From NCBI GenBank assembly GCA_017462755.1, contig JAFTQM010000075.1:1-56143 (forward strand): DNA of 56,143 nt, read 5' to 3'. Position numbers and translations under genes: made by a program. The number at the start of each line of letters is the position of its first letter. Position 1 is the first letter of the stretch. Positions 34,206-42,089 of the stretch are shown one piece after another. The notes beneath the pieces were generated by a model. That model made no database searches. It saw only the letters and a list, made by a program, of their open reading frames with translations, and was not told the origin of the DNA. Origin of the DNA: Lachnospiraceae bacterium (GTDB lineage: Bacteria > Bacillota > Clostridia > Lachnospirales > Lachnospiraceae).

Positions 34206-35090
34206 ATGGATATCAACTACGAATTATATAAGGTTTTTTATTATGTTGCCAAAACTCTGAGCTTTTCGGAGGCCGCCGCTGAGTTGTTTATTTCTCAATC
34301 TGCCGTCAGCCAATCTGTAAAGCTATTGGAAAAGCAGCTGAATCAGACGTTATTTGTCCGCAGTACCAAAAAGGTGCGCCTGACCCGCGAGGGCGAGATT
34401 CTTTACAAGCACATCGAACCTGCCATCAGTCTGATTAGTCGCGGCGAGAATCAACTGTTAAACGTTTCCAAGAGTGGCGGTGTACAGCTTCGCATTGCTG
34501 CAAGCGATACCATCTGCCGCTATTATCTGGTCCCTTATCTGAATCGCTTTCATCAGACCTGGCCGGAGGTACATATCAAGATTATCAACGGCACCTCTCT
34601 GCGGTGTGCCGAGCTGTTGGAGCGCAATCAGGTGGATTTGATTATCGCAAACTCCCCGAATCCCGCGCTCAACAACAATATGACACTCTGCGAGGTAAAA
34701 ACCTTTCAGGATGTCTTCGTTGCCAATCCGGACTATTTCCCACTGGAAGACCGGACGCTCTCTTTGTCCGAGCTGATCAGCCAGCCGATTTTGATGCTGA
34801 GCAAGCAATCCACGACCAGTGCTTTTCTGCACAATCTGTTTTTGCAGCATTCACTGGAGCTGGCACCCGCCATCGAGTTAAGCAGCAACGACTTACTGAT
34901 TGACCTTGCCAAAATCGGACTCGGTATCGCGTTCGTTCCGGACTTCTGCGTCCCTAAGCCTGCCGCTCAAAATCTGATTTTGCTAAAAACAAAGGAAGCC
35001 ATGCCGGAGCGCAAGCTGGTAGCCGCTTATGACAGCAGCCTGCCGCTTACCGAATCCGCCGGATACTTTATTGAATTGCTGCGTAATTAA
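34206..35090 (+). CDS. LysR-family transcriptional regulator
   Basis: A 294-residue LysR regulator. The winged helix-turn-helix (residues 1-60) includes SFSEAAAELFISQSAVSQSVKLLEKQL and TLFVRSTKKVRLTREG; the rest is the periplasmic-binding-like effector domain (about 88-290). Effector unknown. AAGGAG precedes the ATG. It follows the mraY-like gene by 75 nt on the same strand, but LysR targets are usually divergent, and the nearest divergent unit is the galacturonate operon on the other side of the mraY-like gene. Confidence 0.9.
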   Translation: MDINYELYKVFYYVAKTLSFSEAAAELFISQSAVSQSVKLLEKQLNQTLFVRSTKKVRLTREGEILYKHIEPAISLISRGENQLLNVSKSGGVQLRIAASDTICRYYLVPYLNRFHQTWPEVHIKIINGTSLRCAELLERNQVDLIIANSPNPALNNNMTLCEVKTFQDVFVANPDYFPLEDRTLSLSELISQPILMLSKQSTTSAFLHNLFLQHSLELAPAIELSSNDLLIDLAKIGLGIAFVPDFCVPKPAAQNLILLKTKEAMPERKLVAAYDSSLPLTESAGYFIELLRN

Positions 35091-35097
35091 AAAAATT

Positions 35098-35126
35098 GCG
35101 GTTTGAAATTAATCGTTTCAAACCGC
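35098..35126. terminator. Bidirectional terminator between LysR and transglutaminase genes
   Basis: GCGGTTTGAAA and TTTCAAACCGC form an 11-bp stem with a 7-nt loop, with ACATTTTTT on the plus side and a T-run on the minus side. It serves both convergent genes. Confidence 0.9.
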
Positions 35127-35133
35127 ACATTTT

Positions 35134-35988
35134 TTAGTGATAATATTTTATCGACTTATAATCATCCTTATCCTTCTTCATCTTATACGAAACTCCCGCC
35201 TGATAGTACGCAATATCCGAAGTAACATCAATCACATACCACTGCTTCTTTTTCGCATCATACACCTCATTCCACGCATGCAGTGTATCAATGCTTGGCG
35301 TATATCCGGTCACTACCTTCGCAATGATGCCCTGACTACGCAGCATCGCCGCGAACAACGAGGAAATATCGTAGCAGATGCCCATCTTATCCGTATAGGT
35401 CTGCGCCACGTTCGGAATATATCCGACAGTATCCCGTACCACATCTACCTTCGCATAATCATAGGAATAATTCTTCACCAAATAATTGTAAATTTTCGTA
35501 ATCTTGGTGGTATCCGTCTTATACTTCTTGCACAGAGAAGTCGCCTTCTTTACCGCCTTCTCCTTCATCTCATAATCTACGATAATATGCGGATTCGTAA
35601 ATACCTCATTTTCATTCTTTAAGTCTACCTCTAACGTTTCCGAATAGCGCACACTATACTTGGTACCGGTAATGTTCTTACAGATACGAATCTTGTAGCT
35701 GCCATTTCCTAACGTCATCGGAATTACCTCGGTCACAACACCTTCACTCAGATAATACTTATAGGATACACCATCCTTGGTTACCATTACCACAATCTTA
35801 GCTGCCTCGGTGTTGTCATAAACTACCGTAAAGGTACCGTTCTTATTGTCGGTAATACTGGTCTCGGTTTTCTCTGCCGCATACACCGGTATCACGGTAT
35901 CTGCCCCGGCTAAATTGCCCGGCACCGTACCAAACAGCAAAAGCCCTGCCAGCAAAAGTGCTATGATTCCTTTTCTCTTCTTTCTCAT
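35134..35988 (-). CDS. Secreted transglutaminase-like protein
   Basis: A 284-residue exported protein with a signal peptide (RKKRKGIIALLLAGLLLFGTVPGNLAGA), a beta domain (about 40-125) and a transglutaminase/protease-like core. The papain-like triad is visible: Cys in KMGICYDISSLFAAML, His in DTLHAWNEVYD and Asp in WYVIDVTSD. Such proteins act as peptidases or crosslinkers on surface polymers. The start MRKKRKG follows AGGAAG; a GTG 9 nt earlier is possible. It lies 60 nt past pilT and could share its transcript. Confidence 0.85.
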   Translation of the reverse strand: MRKKRKGIIALLLAGLLLFGTVPGNLAGADTVIPVYAAEKTETSITDNKNGTFTVVYDNTEAAKIVVMVTKDGVSYKYYLSEGVVTEVIPMTLGNGSYKIRICKNITGTKYSVRYSETLEVDLKNENEVFTNPHIIVDYEMKEKAVKKATSLCKKYKTDTTKITKIYNYLVKNYSYDYAKVDVVRDTVGYIPNVAQTYTDKMGICYDISSLFAAMLRSQGIIAKVVTGYTPSIDTLHAWNEVYDAKKKQWYVIDVTSDIAYYQAGVSYKMKKDKDDYKSIKYYH

Positions 35989-36048
35989 CCTCGCCACTTC
36001 CTTTCTGCGAATCTGTCTTTTCCCTTTTGTATCTTTTTCTTTTATCTG

Positions 36049-37107
36049 CTACAATCTTACATTTCGCTTCATGGCATCCTGATTCATGCAGTGTGCCATC
36101 GCAGTTCCCGCATCAATCCTGCCCGCCTTATACAGCTCTAAGATGCTGGCATCCATGGATTTCATACCGTCCTTTGCCGAAGCATAAATAACCGAATCAA
36201 TCTGGTGTACCTTACCATCCCGAATCATTGTGCGAATCGCACTGTTCGCTTCCAAAATCTCAAATGCCGGTACCAGACCGCCACCAACCGCCGGAAGCAG
36301 CTGCTGTGACACAATCGCATTCAGTACCATTGAAAGCTGTACCCGAATCTGCTGCTGTTGATTTGCCGGGAACACGTCGATAACACGGTCGATGGTATTC
36401 GCTGCTCCTACGGTGTGCAGTGTGGACAATACCAAATGTCCCGTCTCTGCCGCCGTCATTGCAATCTCTATCGTCGCCAAATCTCGCATCTCACCGATTA
36501 AAATTACATCCGGCGCTTCTCGTAACGCAGCACGCAGTGCCGTATGATAATCGACCGTATCAATACTGATTTCTCTCTGACTTACAATACTCTTTTTGTG
36601 CTTGTGCAAGAACTCAATCGGGTCCTCCAGCGTCAGAATGTGACAATTTCTTTTTTGGTTAATCTGGTCAATGATATACGACAGGGTGGTGCTCTTTCCG
36701 CTGCCTGCAGTACCGGTAACCAGTATCAGACCCTTATGCTGGTCGCTCAAGCCCACCACTGCATCCGGAATATTCATGGATGCAATATCCGGCAAATCAA
36801 AGGATACCGAACGTAAAACGGCGCTCCAGGTACCTCTCTGTCGGAAAATATTTGCTCGAAATCGTCCTACGCCCGGAATCGACAATGCAAAATCATCGTC
36901 TCCGTCGATACCGTTTTTCAAATCTCTGTTATCCGCCATCTGATACAGGGTCCGGACAATTTCCTCCGTATCTCCCTTTTGCAAATTCTCTGCTCCCTGT
37001 CGCTCTAACTGACCGCCAATCTTGTAAGAAACCGGCTGTCCTACCACAAAAAATATATCCGATGCCTTTTTCTCTATCGCACCTTTCAAATATGCTGCTG
37101 TATCCAT
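36049..37107 (-). CDS. pilT: Type IV pilus retraction ATPase
   Basis: A 352-residue secretion ATPase of the PilT class. Walker A is GTAGSGKST, the Asp box TLEDPIEFLHKHKKS, Walker B region APDVILIGEMRDLATIEIA and the His box AAETGHLVLSTLHT. The short N-terminal domain (ASDIFFVVGQPVSYKIGG) is PilT-like rather than PilB-like. The ATG at 37107 is favoured because GGAGG lies 11 nt upstream; the ATG at 37125 is the alternative. Retraction of pili drives twitching or DNA uptake. Last pilus gene in the operon. Confidence 0.93.
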   Translation of the reverse strand: MDTAAYLKGAIEKKASDIFFVVGQPVSYKIGGQLERQGAENLQKGDTEEIVRTLYQMADNRDLKNGIDGDDDFALSIPGVGRFRANIFRQRGTWSAVLRSVSFDLPDIASMNIPDAVVGLSDQHKGLILVTGTAGSGKSTTLSYIIDQINQKRNCHILTLEDPIEFLHKHKKSIVSQREISIDTVDYHTALRAALREAPDVILIGEMRDLATIEIAMTAAETGHLVLSTLHTVGAANTIDRVIDVFPANQQQQIRVQLSMVLNAIVSQQLLPAVGGGLVPAFEILEANSAIRTMIRDGKVHQIDSVIYASAKDGMKSMDASILELYKAGRIDAGTAMAHCMNQDAMKRNVRL

Positions 37108-37129
37108 CCGCAACAAATCCTCCATTACT

Positions 37130-37633
37130 CTATTCTATCACGCCGTCCCAGATTTCAAGCTCCTCGCCTGTGTACAAGCCATCCTCCTTGCAACGGAGGC
37201 TCCATCCGGTTACGTCACATATTTTCTCTGTAATATTTATCGTCATTTCTATCGTTTTACTGTAGTCCACTACGACCTCACATCGCAATGTTTCTTTCTC
37301 TGCATACACCCGCAGGTCATCACTGTCCACACCCAACTTCGCCAAAAATGTTGGCTCGGCTACCACTTTCTCTAACTGCTCTGCCACAGTCAAAGCACTT
37401 CGCTCCTGCCCGGACAGCTCCCGCCAGATATGCAGCACCTTCGCATACATACATTCTGCAGCCGTATCTGCTGCATAATATGCCTCTACCGATTCCGTAT
37501 TCTTCTTAGCCATCTCAAGCTCCCGGTAGGATGCTCGAACCGACAATACCGCAAATACCGTCATTGCTAACACCAGCATCAGCAAAAGCATCGATGCCGC
37601 ACCTATATTCAAATGATACTTCGAATCCTTCAT
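37130..37633 (-). CDS. Pilus-operon membrane protein, PilX/ComGG-like
   Basis: A 167-residue protein with one N-terminal membrane helix (NIGAASMLLLMLVLAMTVFAVLS) followed by a helical ectodomain (RELEMAKKNTESVEAYYAADTAAECM). This layout resembles PilX-type minor pilins, which have short leaders and an AYYAAD motif. The Gly before the hydrophobic stretch could be a cleavage point, but there is no Glu at +5. Ribosome binding site GAGG. Role in pilus assembly is inferred from its place between PilC and PilT. Confidence 0.7.
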   Translation of the reverse strand: MKDSKYHLNIGAASMLLLMLVLAMTVFAVLSVRASYRELEMAKKNTESVEAYYAADTAAECMYAKVLHIWRELSGQERSALTVAEQLEKVVAEPTFLAKLGVDSDDLRVYAEKETLRCEVVVDYSKTIEMTINITEKICDVTGWSLRCKEDGLYTGEELEIWDGVIE

Positions 37634-37677
37634 GCTCTTTCCTCATATTTCCTGACGTGTCACATCCCCGGTCAGGT

Positions 37678-38130
37678 CTAATCTGCCGCCTCTGACACCG
37701 CCACCTTCAAATGACACAAAAGCAGTTCTTCCTCTTCTGCCTGCAAATCGTTTTTCAATAATTTCATGATATCTGCTTCTGCTGCCAGCACCTCTGCAAA
37801 CCTCAGCCCCTCTTCTGCTTCGGTAAATGCTACCGCCACCTGATAACACACTTCCTCCGTCTGTTCCCATGCAGCATCATAATCTATGATATAATATTGC
37901 TCCTCCTGCCGTGTCTCATATTGCGCCAGTGTCTGTTCCACGCCCAACACCTTCAGCTTTTCTGCCAGCGTCTGGCAACACACCGTCGCAGAGCTGACCG
38001 CTACTGCTTTTTCCTGCAGCCGGTTCGCCGACATATACAGGCGCACCAAAAATACACTGACGATTGCGAAAATTCCGCTAACCAATACCAGCTCCAATAT
38101 TACCTTCCGATAACTTCCCTTTCCTGCCAT
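37678..38130 (-). CDS. Minor pilin-like membrane protein
   Basis: A 150-residue protein with a single N-terminal helix, KVILELVLVSGIFAIVSVFLVRLY. The Glu in VILEL resembles pilin E5, but the residue at -1 would be Arg or Tyr instead of Gly, so prepilin peptidase may not cut it. The ectodomain is acidic and helical. GGAGG lies 4 nt upstream of the ATG. It belongs to the pilus operon by spacing (45 nt to the next gene). Confidence 0.7.
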   Translation of the reverse strand: MAGKGSYRKVILELVLVSGIFAIVSVFLVRLYMSANRLQEKAVAVSSATVCCQTLAEKLKVLGVEQTLAQYETRQEEQYYIIDYDAAWEQTEEVCYQVAVAFTEAEEGLRFAEVLAAEADIMKLLKNDLQAEEEELLLCHLKVAVSEAAD

Positions 38131-38154
38131 GCTGCCTCCATCTCAGAGCTTTTG

Positions 38155-38661
38155 TCATTCCGTTACGCTCCGGTCAGAACGCAATCCCAACGAAAGGCTT
38201 TCTGATGCCCCGGCACGATTGGATGCGGTCACACAGAGCATTCCATCCGCTGTTTCTTCCATACAAAACTCTGCTATTTCAAAGGTCTCTATTCCAAAGG
38301 AAAGCTCAAAATAGCCATCCTTCTCCATAAAATGCTCTCTCACGTAGCCATCATAATGATAAATCAAGGTCTGATACCACGCTCCATCCAATTCTTCCTC
38401 TAACACCAGCACCTGCACACCCTCATGCTCTTTTAAATAGACCGCATTCTCCCTGTCATTCTGACGCACCCGGGTGGCAATGTACGAGAGCGATGTTCTC
38501 AAATCAAAATTTTCATCATTTGCCGTTACCACGTTCCGGTAAACCTGCACACCGATATTAATCAGAAACAGTGATGCTACCGCAAAAATACCAATGATAA
38601 ATAGGATGCTGACCAGACTGACCAGCCATGTACTTCTCTCCTGTTTTTCTCCCTGCTCCAT
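38155..38661 (-). CDS. DUF4860-like pilus-associated protein
   Basis: A 168-residue protein with an N-terminal membrane helix (WLVSLVSILFIIGIFAVASLFLINIGVQVY) and a beta-rich ectodomain with TSLSYIATRVRQNDRENAVYL, which fits the DUF4860 family seen in Clostridial pilus loci. There is no prepilin cleavage site. It lies 24 nt from both neighbours in the operon. Function is unknown; a minor pseudopilin role is likely. Confidence 0.75.
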   Translation of the reverse strand: MEQGEKQERSTWLVSLVSILFIIGIFAVASLFLINIGVQVYRNVVTANDENFDLRTSLSYIATRVRQNDRENAVYLKEHEGVQVLVLEEELDGAWYQTLIYHYDGYVREHFMEKDGYFELSFGIETFEIAEFCMEETADGMLCVTASNRAGASESLSLGLRSDRSVTE

Positions 38662-38684
38662 CCTGATATCTTTCCTCTCTACAG

Positions 38685-39005
38685 CTAACGCTCAAACACA
38701 TAAATCTCCGGCATGATATTGGAAGCAAAGCAATCATAGCTGATATAGTACTTTGCTTCATCAATCTCTAACTGATAATGCTCCTCTAAGTATTCCAACG
38801 TAGACGGATACATCCCCTCTACTGCATAGCAGGTCAGTACTGCCTTGCGAATTGCCTGCTCCGTCAGCGCAACGCCCTGCTCTTTATTTACCTTCACAAA
38901 ATGCTCCGTTCCGACTAAGAGTACACCAATCAGTACTCCAAAAATCAGAATCGGTATCAACACCGAACGAAGCAGCGTCTGCTTTTTCTTTTTTAGACTT
39001 TTCAT
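38685..39005 (-). CDS. Small single-pass protein of the pilus operon
   Basis: A 106-residue protein: a strongly basic N-terminus (KSLKKKKQTLLR), a membrane helix (SVLIPILIFGVLIGVLLVG), then an ectodomain with YAVEGMYPSTLEYLEEHYQL. The last motif (A..G.YP..l..L) is common in type II/IV pseudopilins. No Gly/Glu cleavage signal is visible. AAAGGAG precedes the ATG; 10 nt separate it from pilC. Probably a pseudopilin-like subunit. Confidence 0.7.
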   Translation of the reverse strand: MKSLKKKKQTLLRSVLIPILIFGVLIGVLLVGTEHFVKVNKEQGVALTEQAIRKAVLTCYAVEGMYPSTLEYLEEHYQLEIDEAKYYISYDCFASNIMPEIYVFER

Positions 39006-39014
39006 GAATCTCCT

Positions 39015-40064
39015 TTAACCTATTGCCGAAATCATGCTGACCAACGGTAACATAATCGAAATCAGAACGGTACCTACCATAACTGCCAATACAACTACCA
39101 TACCGGTCTCAATCTTACCGGACAGGGAAGAAAGCACCGCACCGCATTTCTCGTCATACTGCTTTCCAAGCTTGGCAAACACCTCATCCGAAGCACCGCT
39201 GCGCATTGCCACTCCTACCATACGGTATTCCCGGCCGCTTAGCAGTCCGCTGTGTCCCAATGCCTCATCGAGACCCTCGCCCTGCTCCAAAAGCTCCTTG
39301 CAACGTATAATCTTCGCCTGCACCTTTGCATTTTTACAACCGTCAATCGCCATCTCAAAGGTTTCCATCTGATCCATACCGCTTACCGTCATCAGTGCCA
39401 GCGACGAAACAAACTGTCCTGTTGCCATCAGCTCCGAAACTCTCCTGCTGGTTCGAAATACAAATACCAGCTTCTTTACCCAGGATACTCCCATGCCGTA
39501 GAGCACCAGCAGCACAATCAACAGCACAAACAACACACAGGTAACCCACGCAAAAATCTTGCCGGTCATCACACCGGTATTTAACATCTCTCCGGTCGCC
39601 TCTGCCACCTGCACATTCAGCTCCAGAAACATTTCCTCGAACATCGGTATAATCTTGCCTACCACAACCAGCATGATAACGGACATCATCGCAAACAATA
39701 TCACCGGAAAGGTTATCGCACTCTTGATTGCTGCGGTAACATTCGCTTCCCGCTCATAAAACACTGCCAGCGAACGAAGTACCTCCTCTAACTTACCGGT
39801 CATCTCGCCTACCTTTACCATATGTACCATATAATCCGGGAACGCACCGGTCTCCTGCAATGCCTCATAGAGATAGTGATTGTCCCTTACCAGCTCCTCA
39901 ATCCGTGACAATATCTCACTGGTTCGCTTATCCTCTACCTCTTCTGCCAGAATATATGCTCCCTCATAAAGCGGGATACCGCTGTTTAACAGCATCGCAA
40001 TCTGTTCACAAAAGGACGCCGTCTCCTCCGCGGTAAATCTCTTAGCCCTCTCTTTTCCCCGCAT
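39015..40064 (-). CDS. pilC: Type IV pilus inner-membrane platform protein (GspF/PilC)
   Basis: A 349-residue GspF-family protein with two repeats of the T2SSF domain and three membrane helices. Repeat 1 has FCEQIAMLLNSGIPLYEGAYILAEE, repeat 2 FVSSLALMTVSGMDQMETFEMAIDG; both end in the G-E-x-S/T-G-type helix (VKVGEMTGKLEEVL; VAMRSGASDEVFAKL). The start ATG at 40064 has GGAGG 8 nt upstream; a TTG 21 nt earlier is weaker. First gene of the operon. No PilB extension ATPase, major pilin or prepilin peptidase is nearby. Confidence 0.9.
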   Translation of the reverse strand: MRGKERAKRFTAEETASFCEQIAMLLNSGIPLYEGAYILAEEVEDKRTSEILSRIEELVRDNHYLYEALQETGAFPDYMVHMVKVGEMTGKLEEVLRSLAVFYEREANVTAAIKSAITFPVILFAMMSVIMLVVVGKIIPMFEEMFLELNVQVAEATGEMLNTGVMTGKIFAWVTCVLFVLLIVLLVLYGMGVSWVKKLVFVFRTSRRVSELMATGQFVSSLALMTVSGMDQMETFEMAIDGCKNAKVQAKIIRCKELLEQGEGLDEALGHSGLLSGREYRMVGVAMRSGASDEVFAKLGKQYDEKCGAVLSSLSGKIETGMVVVLAVMVGTVLISIMLPLVSMISAIG

Positions 40065-40101
40065 TCTGTATTCCTCCGTATCCAACCATCTGCCGCAATC
40101 C

Positions 40102-40117
40102 GATTAAAATTTTAATC
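40102..40117. promoter_or_regulatory. 16-bp perfect palindrome in the pilus operon leader
   Basis: GATTAAAATTTTAATC is fully self-complementary and lies just after the predicted transcription start of the pilC operon, a typical repressor position. Confidence 0.5.
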
Positions 40118-40134
40118 CCTGCTACAGCCAATTT

Positions 40135-40163
40135 AATATAGAATCATTGCAAAAATGTGTCAA
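40135..40163 (-). promoter_or_regulatory. Promoter of the pilus operon
   Basis: Minus strand TTGACA (40163-40158) and TATATT (40140-40135) with a 17-nt spacer. Start predicted near 40128, about 64 nt before the pilC start codon. Confidence 0.75.
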
Positions 40164-40204
40164 AACAATAAATTTTATCCTAAAACGGTACTTTCTTGTA
40201 TCTT

Positions 40205-41137
40205 TTACACATGTAACCGCCGAATCATTTTGTACACAATGCAATTCTGCACTACCAGCGGCTTGCTGTGTGCAAAGAAAATAACACCGTCACTCGGCGC
40301 GATAATCTGAGAAATTACCTCACCCTCAATCGGGTCTACGACCTCTGCCAGAATATCTCCAAACTTCACTTCATCTCCCGGCTTTTTTAATGGTCGGTAA
40401 ATTCCCGATACATCGGTCTTTATCGGCATCAGCCCCTCTTCCTCAATCGTACTCGCGATATATCCGGAATGGCAATTGTATTTAATGATTCCCATGCGGG
40501 TCAAAAAACGCAGCACTGCCGAAACCGCCTGTCTTGCCGACATCTCATCAATCGAAGCCGTTGCCGGAGTATAAATAGAAAATGCACTGGTTTCCTCCGT
40601 CTGCCAGCAGTAATTCAGTGTACCGGCATCAAACGGCTGCGGCTTTTTTAACAACACATACGGCAGACCAAACAGATTGGCAAGACTTGTATTCTGCTTT
40701 CCGGTATCCATTACACGGACATGCGGAATAAACTCTCCCGGCGTATGAAAGCTTCCGAACTGTATTCCGTAGCTGCAGTTTCTTACTTTTTCAAATACTG
40801 CTGCGGCGATTCGCTCCGTGGTTTCTCCGGTCGGATTGCCCGGAAACATCCGGTTGATATCCGTCTTGTCCATGCCCCAGAAACGCTTTTCTATATTCGT
40901 CGAAAATTGATTGATGGTCGGAATCACCATAATCTCATAGTTGTTAATTGCCCCTGTTTTCTCGAGACGTGCCAGCTCCTTAATAATCTGTGAGCAGATA
41001 TACTGCTGCTGAATTTCGTTTCCTCTGGTCGGTCCGACAATACATGCCGCCGTTTCTCCCCGGCCGAACCGATATGCCATAATATGCATATCGTCACGAT
41101 ACGGTGACTTTACGGTATAAACAATATCCTGAAACAT
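40205..41137 (-). CDS. Degenerate AstE/aspartoacylase-like protein (probable pseudoenzyme)
   Basis: A 310-residue paralogue of the next gene upstream. The fold signature remains (GPTRGNEIQQQYICSQIIKEL, TDINRMFPGN), but the zinc ligand His is Arg38, the second His of D-L-H is Gly128 (IQFGSFH), and the catalytic Glu is Tyr189 (FSIYTP). One Glu ligand (E41) and the substrate-binding Asn-Arg (N95, R96) stay. Its ATG overlaps the upstream stop by one base (TAATG), so translation is coupled. It probably pairs with or regulates the active paralogue. A shifted His131 might partly replace a ligand. Confidence 0.8.
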   Translation of the reverse strand: MFQDIVYTVKSPYRDDMHIMAYRFGRGETAACIVGPTRGNEIQQQYICSQIIKELARLEKTGAINNYEIMVIPTINQFSTNIEKRFWGMDKTDINRMFPGNPTGETTERIAAAVFEKVRNCSYGIQFGSFHTPGEFIPHVRVMDTGKQNTSLANLFGLPYVLLKKPQPFDAGTLNYCWQTEETSAFSIYTPATASIDEMSARQAVSAVLRFLTRMGIIKYNCHSGYIASTIEEEGLMPIKTDVSGIYRPLKKPGDEVKFGDILAEVVDPIEGEVISQIIAPSDGVIFFAHSKPLVVQNCIVYKMIRRLHV

Positions 41138-42072
41138 TAGCACTCACCTCCCAGAATACGCGCAATCAGCGAGCCCCGGTATACGACCGGATACTCCCGC
41201 AACGTAAACACCATGCCGTCACACGGCGCCAGAATATGCTCCTCTACCTCTCCGGTCAGACTGTTTACAATATCGCCCACAACATCTCCTTTGTGAATTC
41301 CCATCCAGTGTGCTACATTCGGCAGAAAAATGCCGGATGCCTCCGCATGAATCAACGTAACCGCACTGCTTTCCGTCGATACAATCGGCTCCTTTGGTGT
41401 TATCGTTGCTCCCTGCCAGATGCCAAGCTCTTTCATCAGGCAGAAGATGCCCTCCAGCAGCTGATCTCCGAATTCCTTGGTAATACGCATACCTACGCCC
41501 ATTTCCACCGCCAGCGTCGGCACTCCGACTGCATTCAGACTATGATACAGTGTCGCCGGACGTACCGTCGGAGACGAATGCATCCAGACAAAATCAGCAT
41601 TCAAAAGCTTCGCATACGGAAGCAGCTGCTCCTGCTCCTTCGTCAAACGTACCTGCGGAATCTCCCGCAGGAAAATATTACTCGCATGCAAATCGACACA
41701 GAAATCCGCTCCCTGCATATCCTCCAAAAGACGTGCCGCGGCATATTCCGTCATATCTCCTTCCATATTACCCGGAAAGCTGCGGTTCATATCCAAATCA
41801 AAGGTCGGCACTCGCCTGGTAATCGTCTCCATCCCGAGCGGATTGACACACGGATATACATCTACAATACCAGTCAGGCACTCCGGCTGCTCCTTTAAGC
41901 GACGTATCAGCTCATAGCAGATATACTGTCCCTCCAGCTCATCTCCGTGAATTCCGGTCACGATACAGATTCTTTTCTCTTCCCCGGTACAATGCTCCGG
42001 CTTTAACCGATTTCGCTTAATATGTAATGTCTCTGTAACCGGAAGCCCTACCGATACTACTGTTTTTATCAT
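41137..42072 (-). CDS. AstE/aspartoacylase-family zinc deacylase
   Basis: A 311-residue M14-related succinylglutamate desuccinylase/aspartoacylase-type enzyme. Zinc ligands H42 and E45 (GIHGDELEGQ) and H129 (DLHAS), catalytic E190 (LAVEMG) and substrate-binding N96-R97 (DMNRSFPG) are all present. Members remove acyl groups or cleave amides of small acidic molecules. The C-terminal 90 residues form the usual beta domain (GIFLPNVAHWMGIHKGD). Start MIKTVV follows GGAGG. It lies 17 nt after a secreted transglutaminase gene. The substrate is unknown. Confidence 0.85.
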   Translation of the reverse strand: MIKTVVSVGLPVTETLHIKRNRLKPEHCTGEEKRICIVTGIHGDELEGQYICYELIRRLKEQPECLTGIVDVYPCVNPLGMETITRRVPTFDLDMNRSFPGNMEGDMTEYAAARLLEDMQGADFCVDLHASNIFLREIPQVRLTKEQEQLLPYAKLLNADFVWMHSSPTVRPATLYHSLNAVGVPTLAVEMGVGMRITKEFGDQLLEGIFCLMKELGIWQGATITPKEPIVSTESSAVTLIHAEASGIFLPNVAHWMGIHKGDVVGDIVNSLTGEVEEHILAPCDGMVFTLREYPVVYRGSLIARILGGEC

Positions 42073-42089
42073 ATACTCCTCCATTTCTA

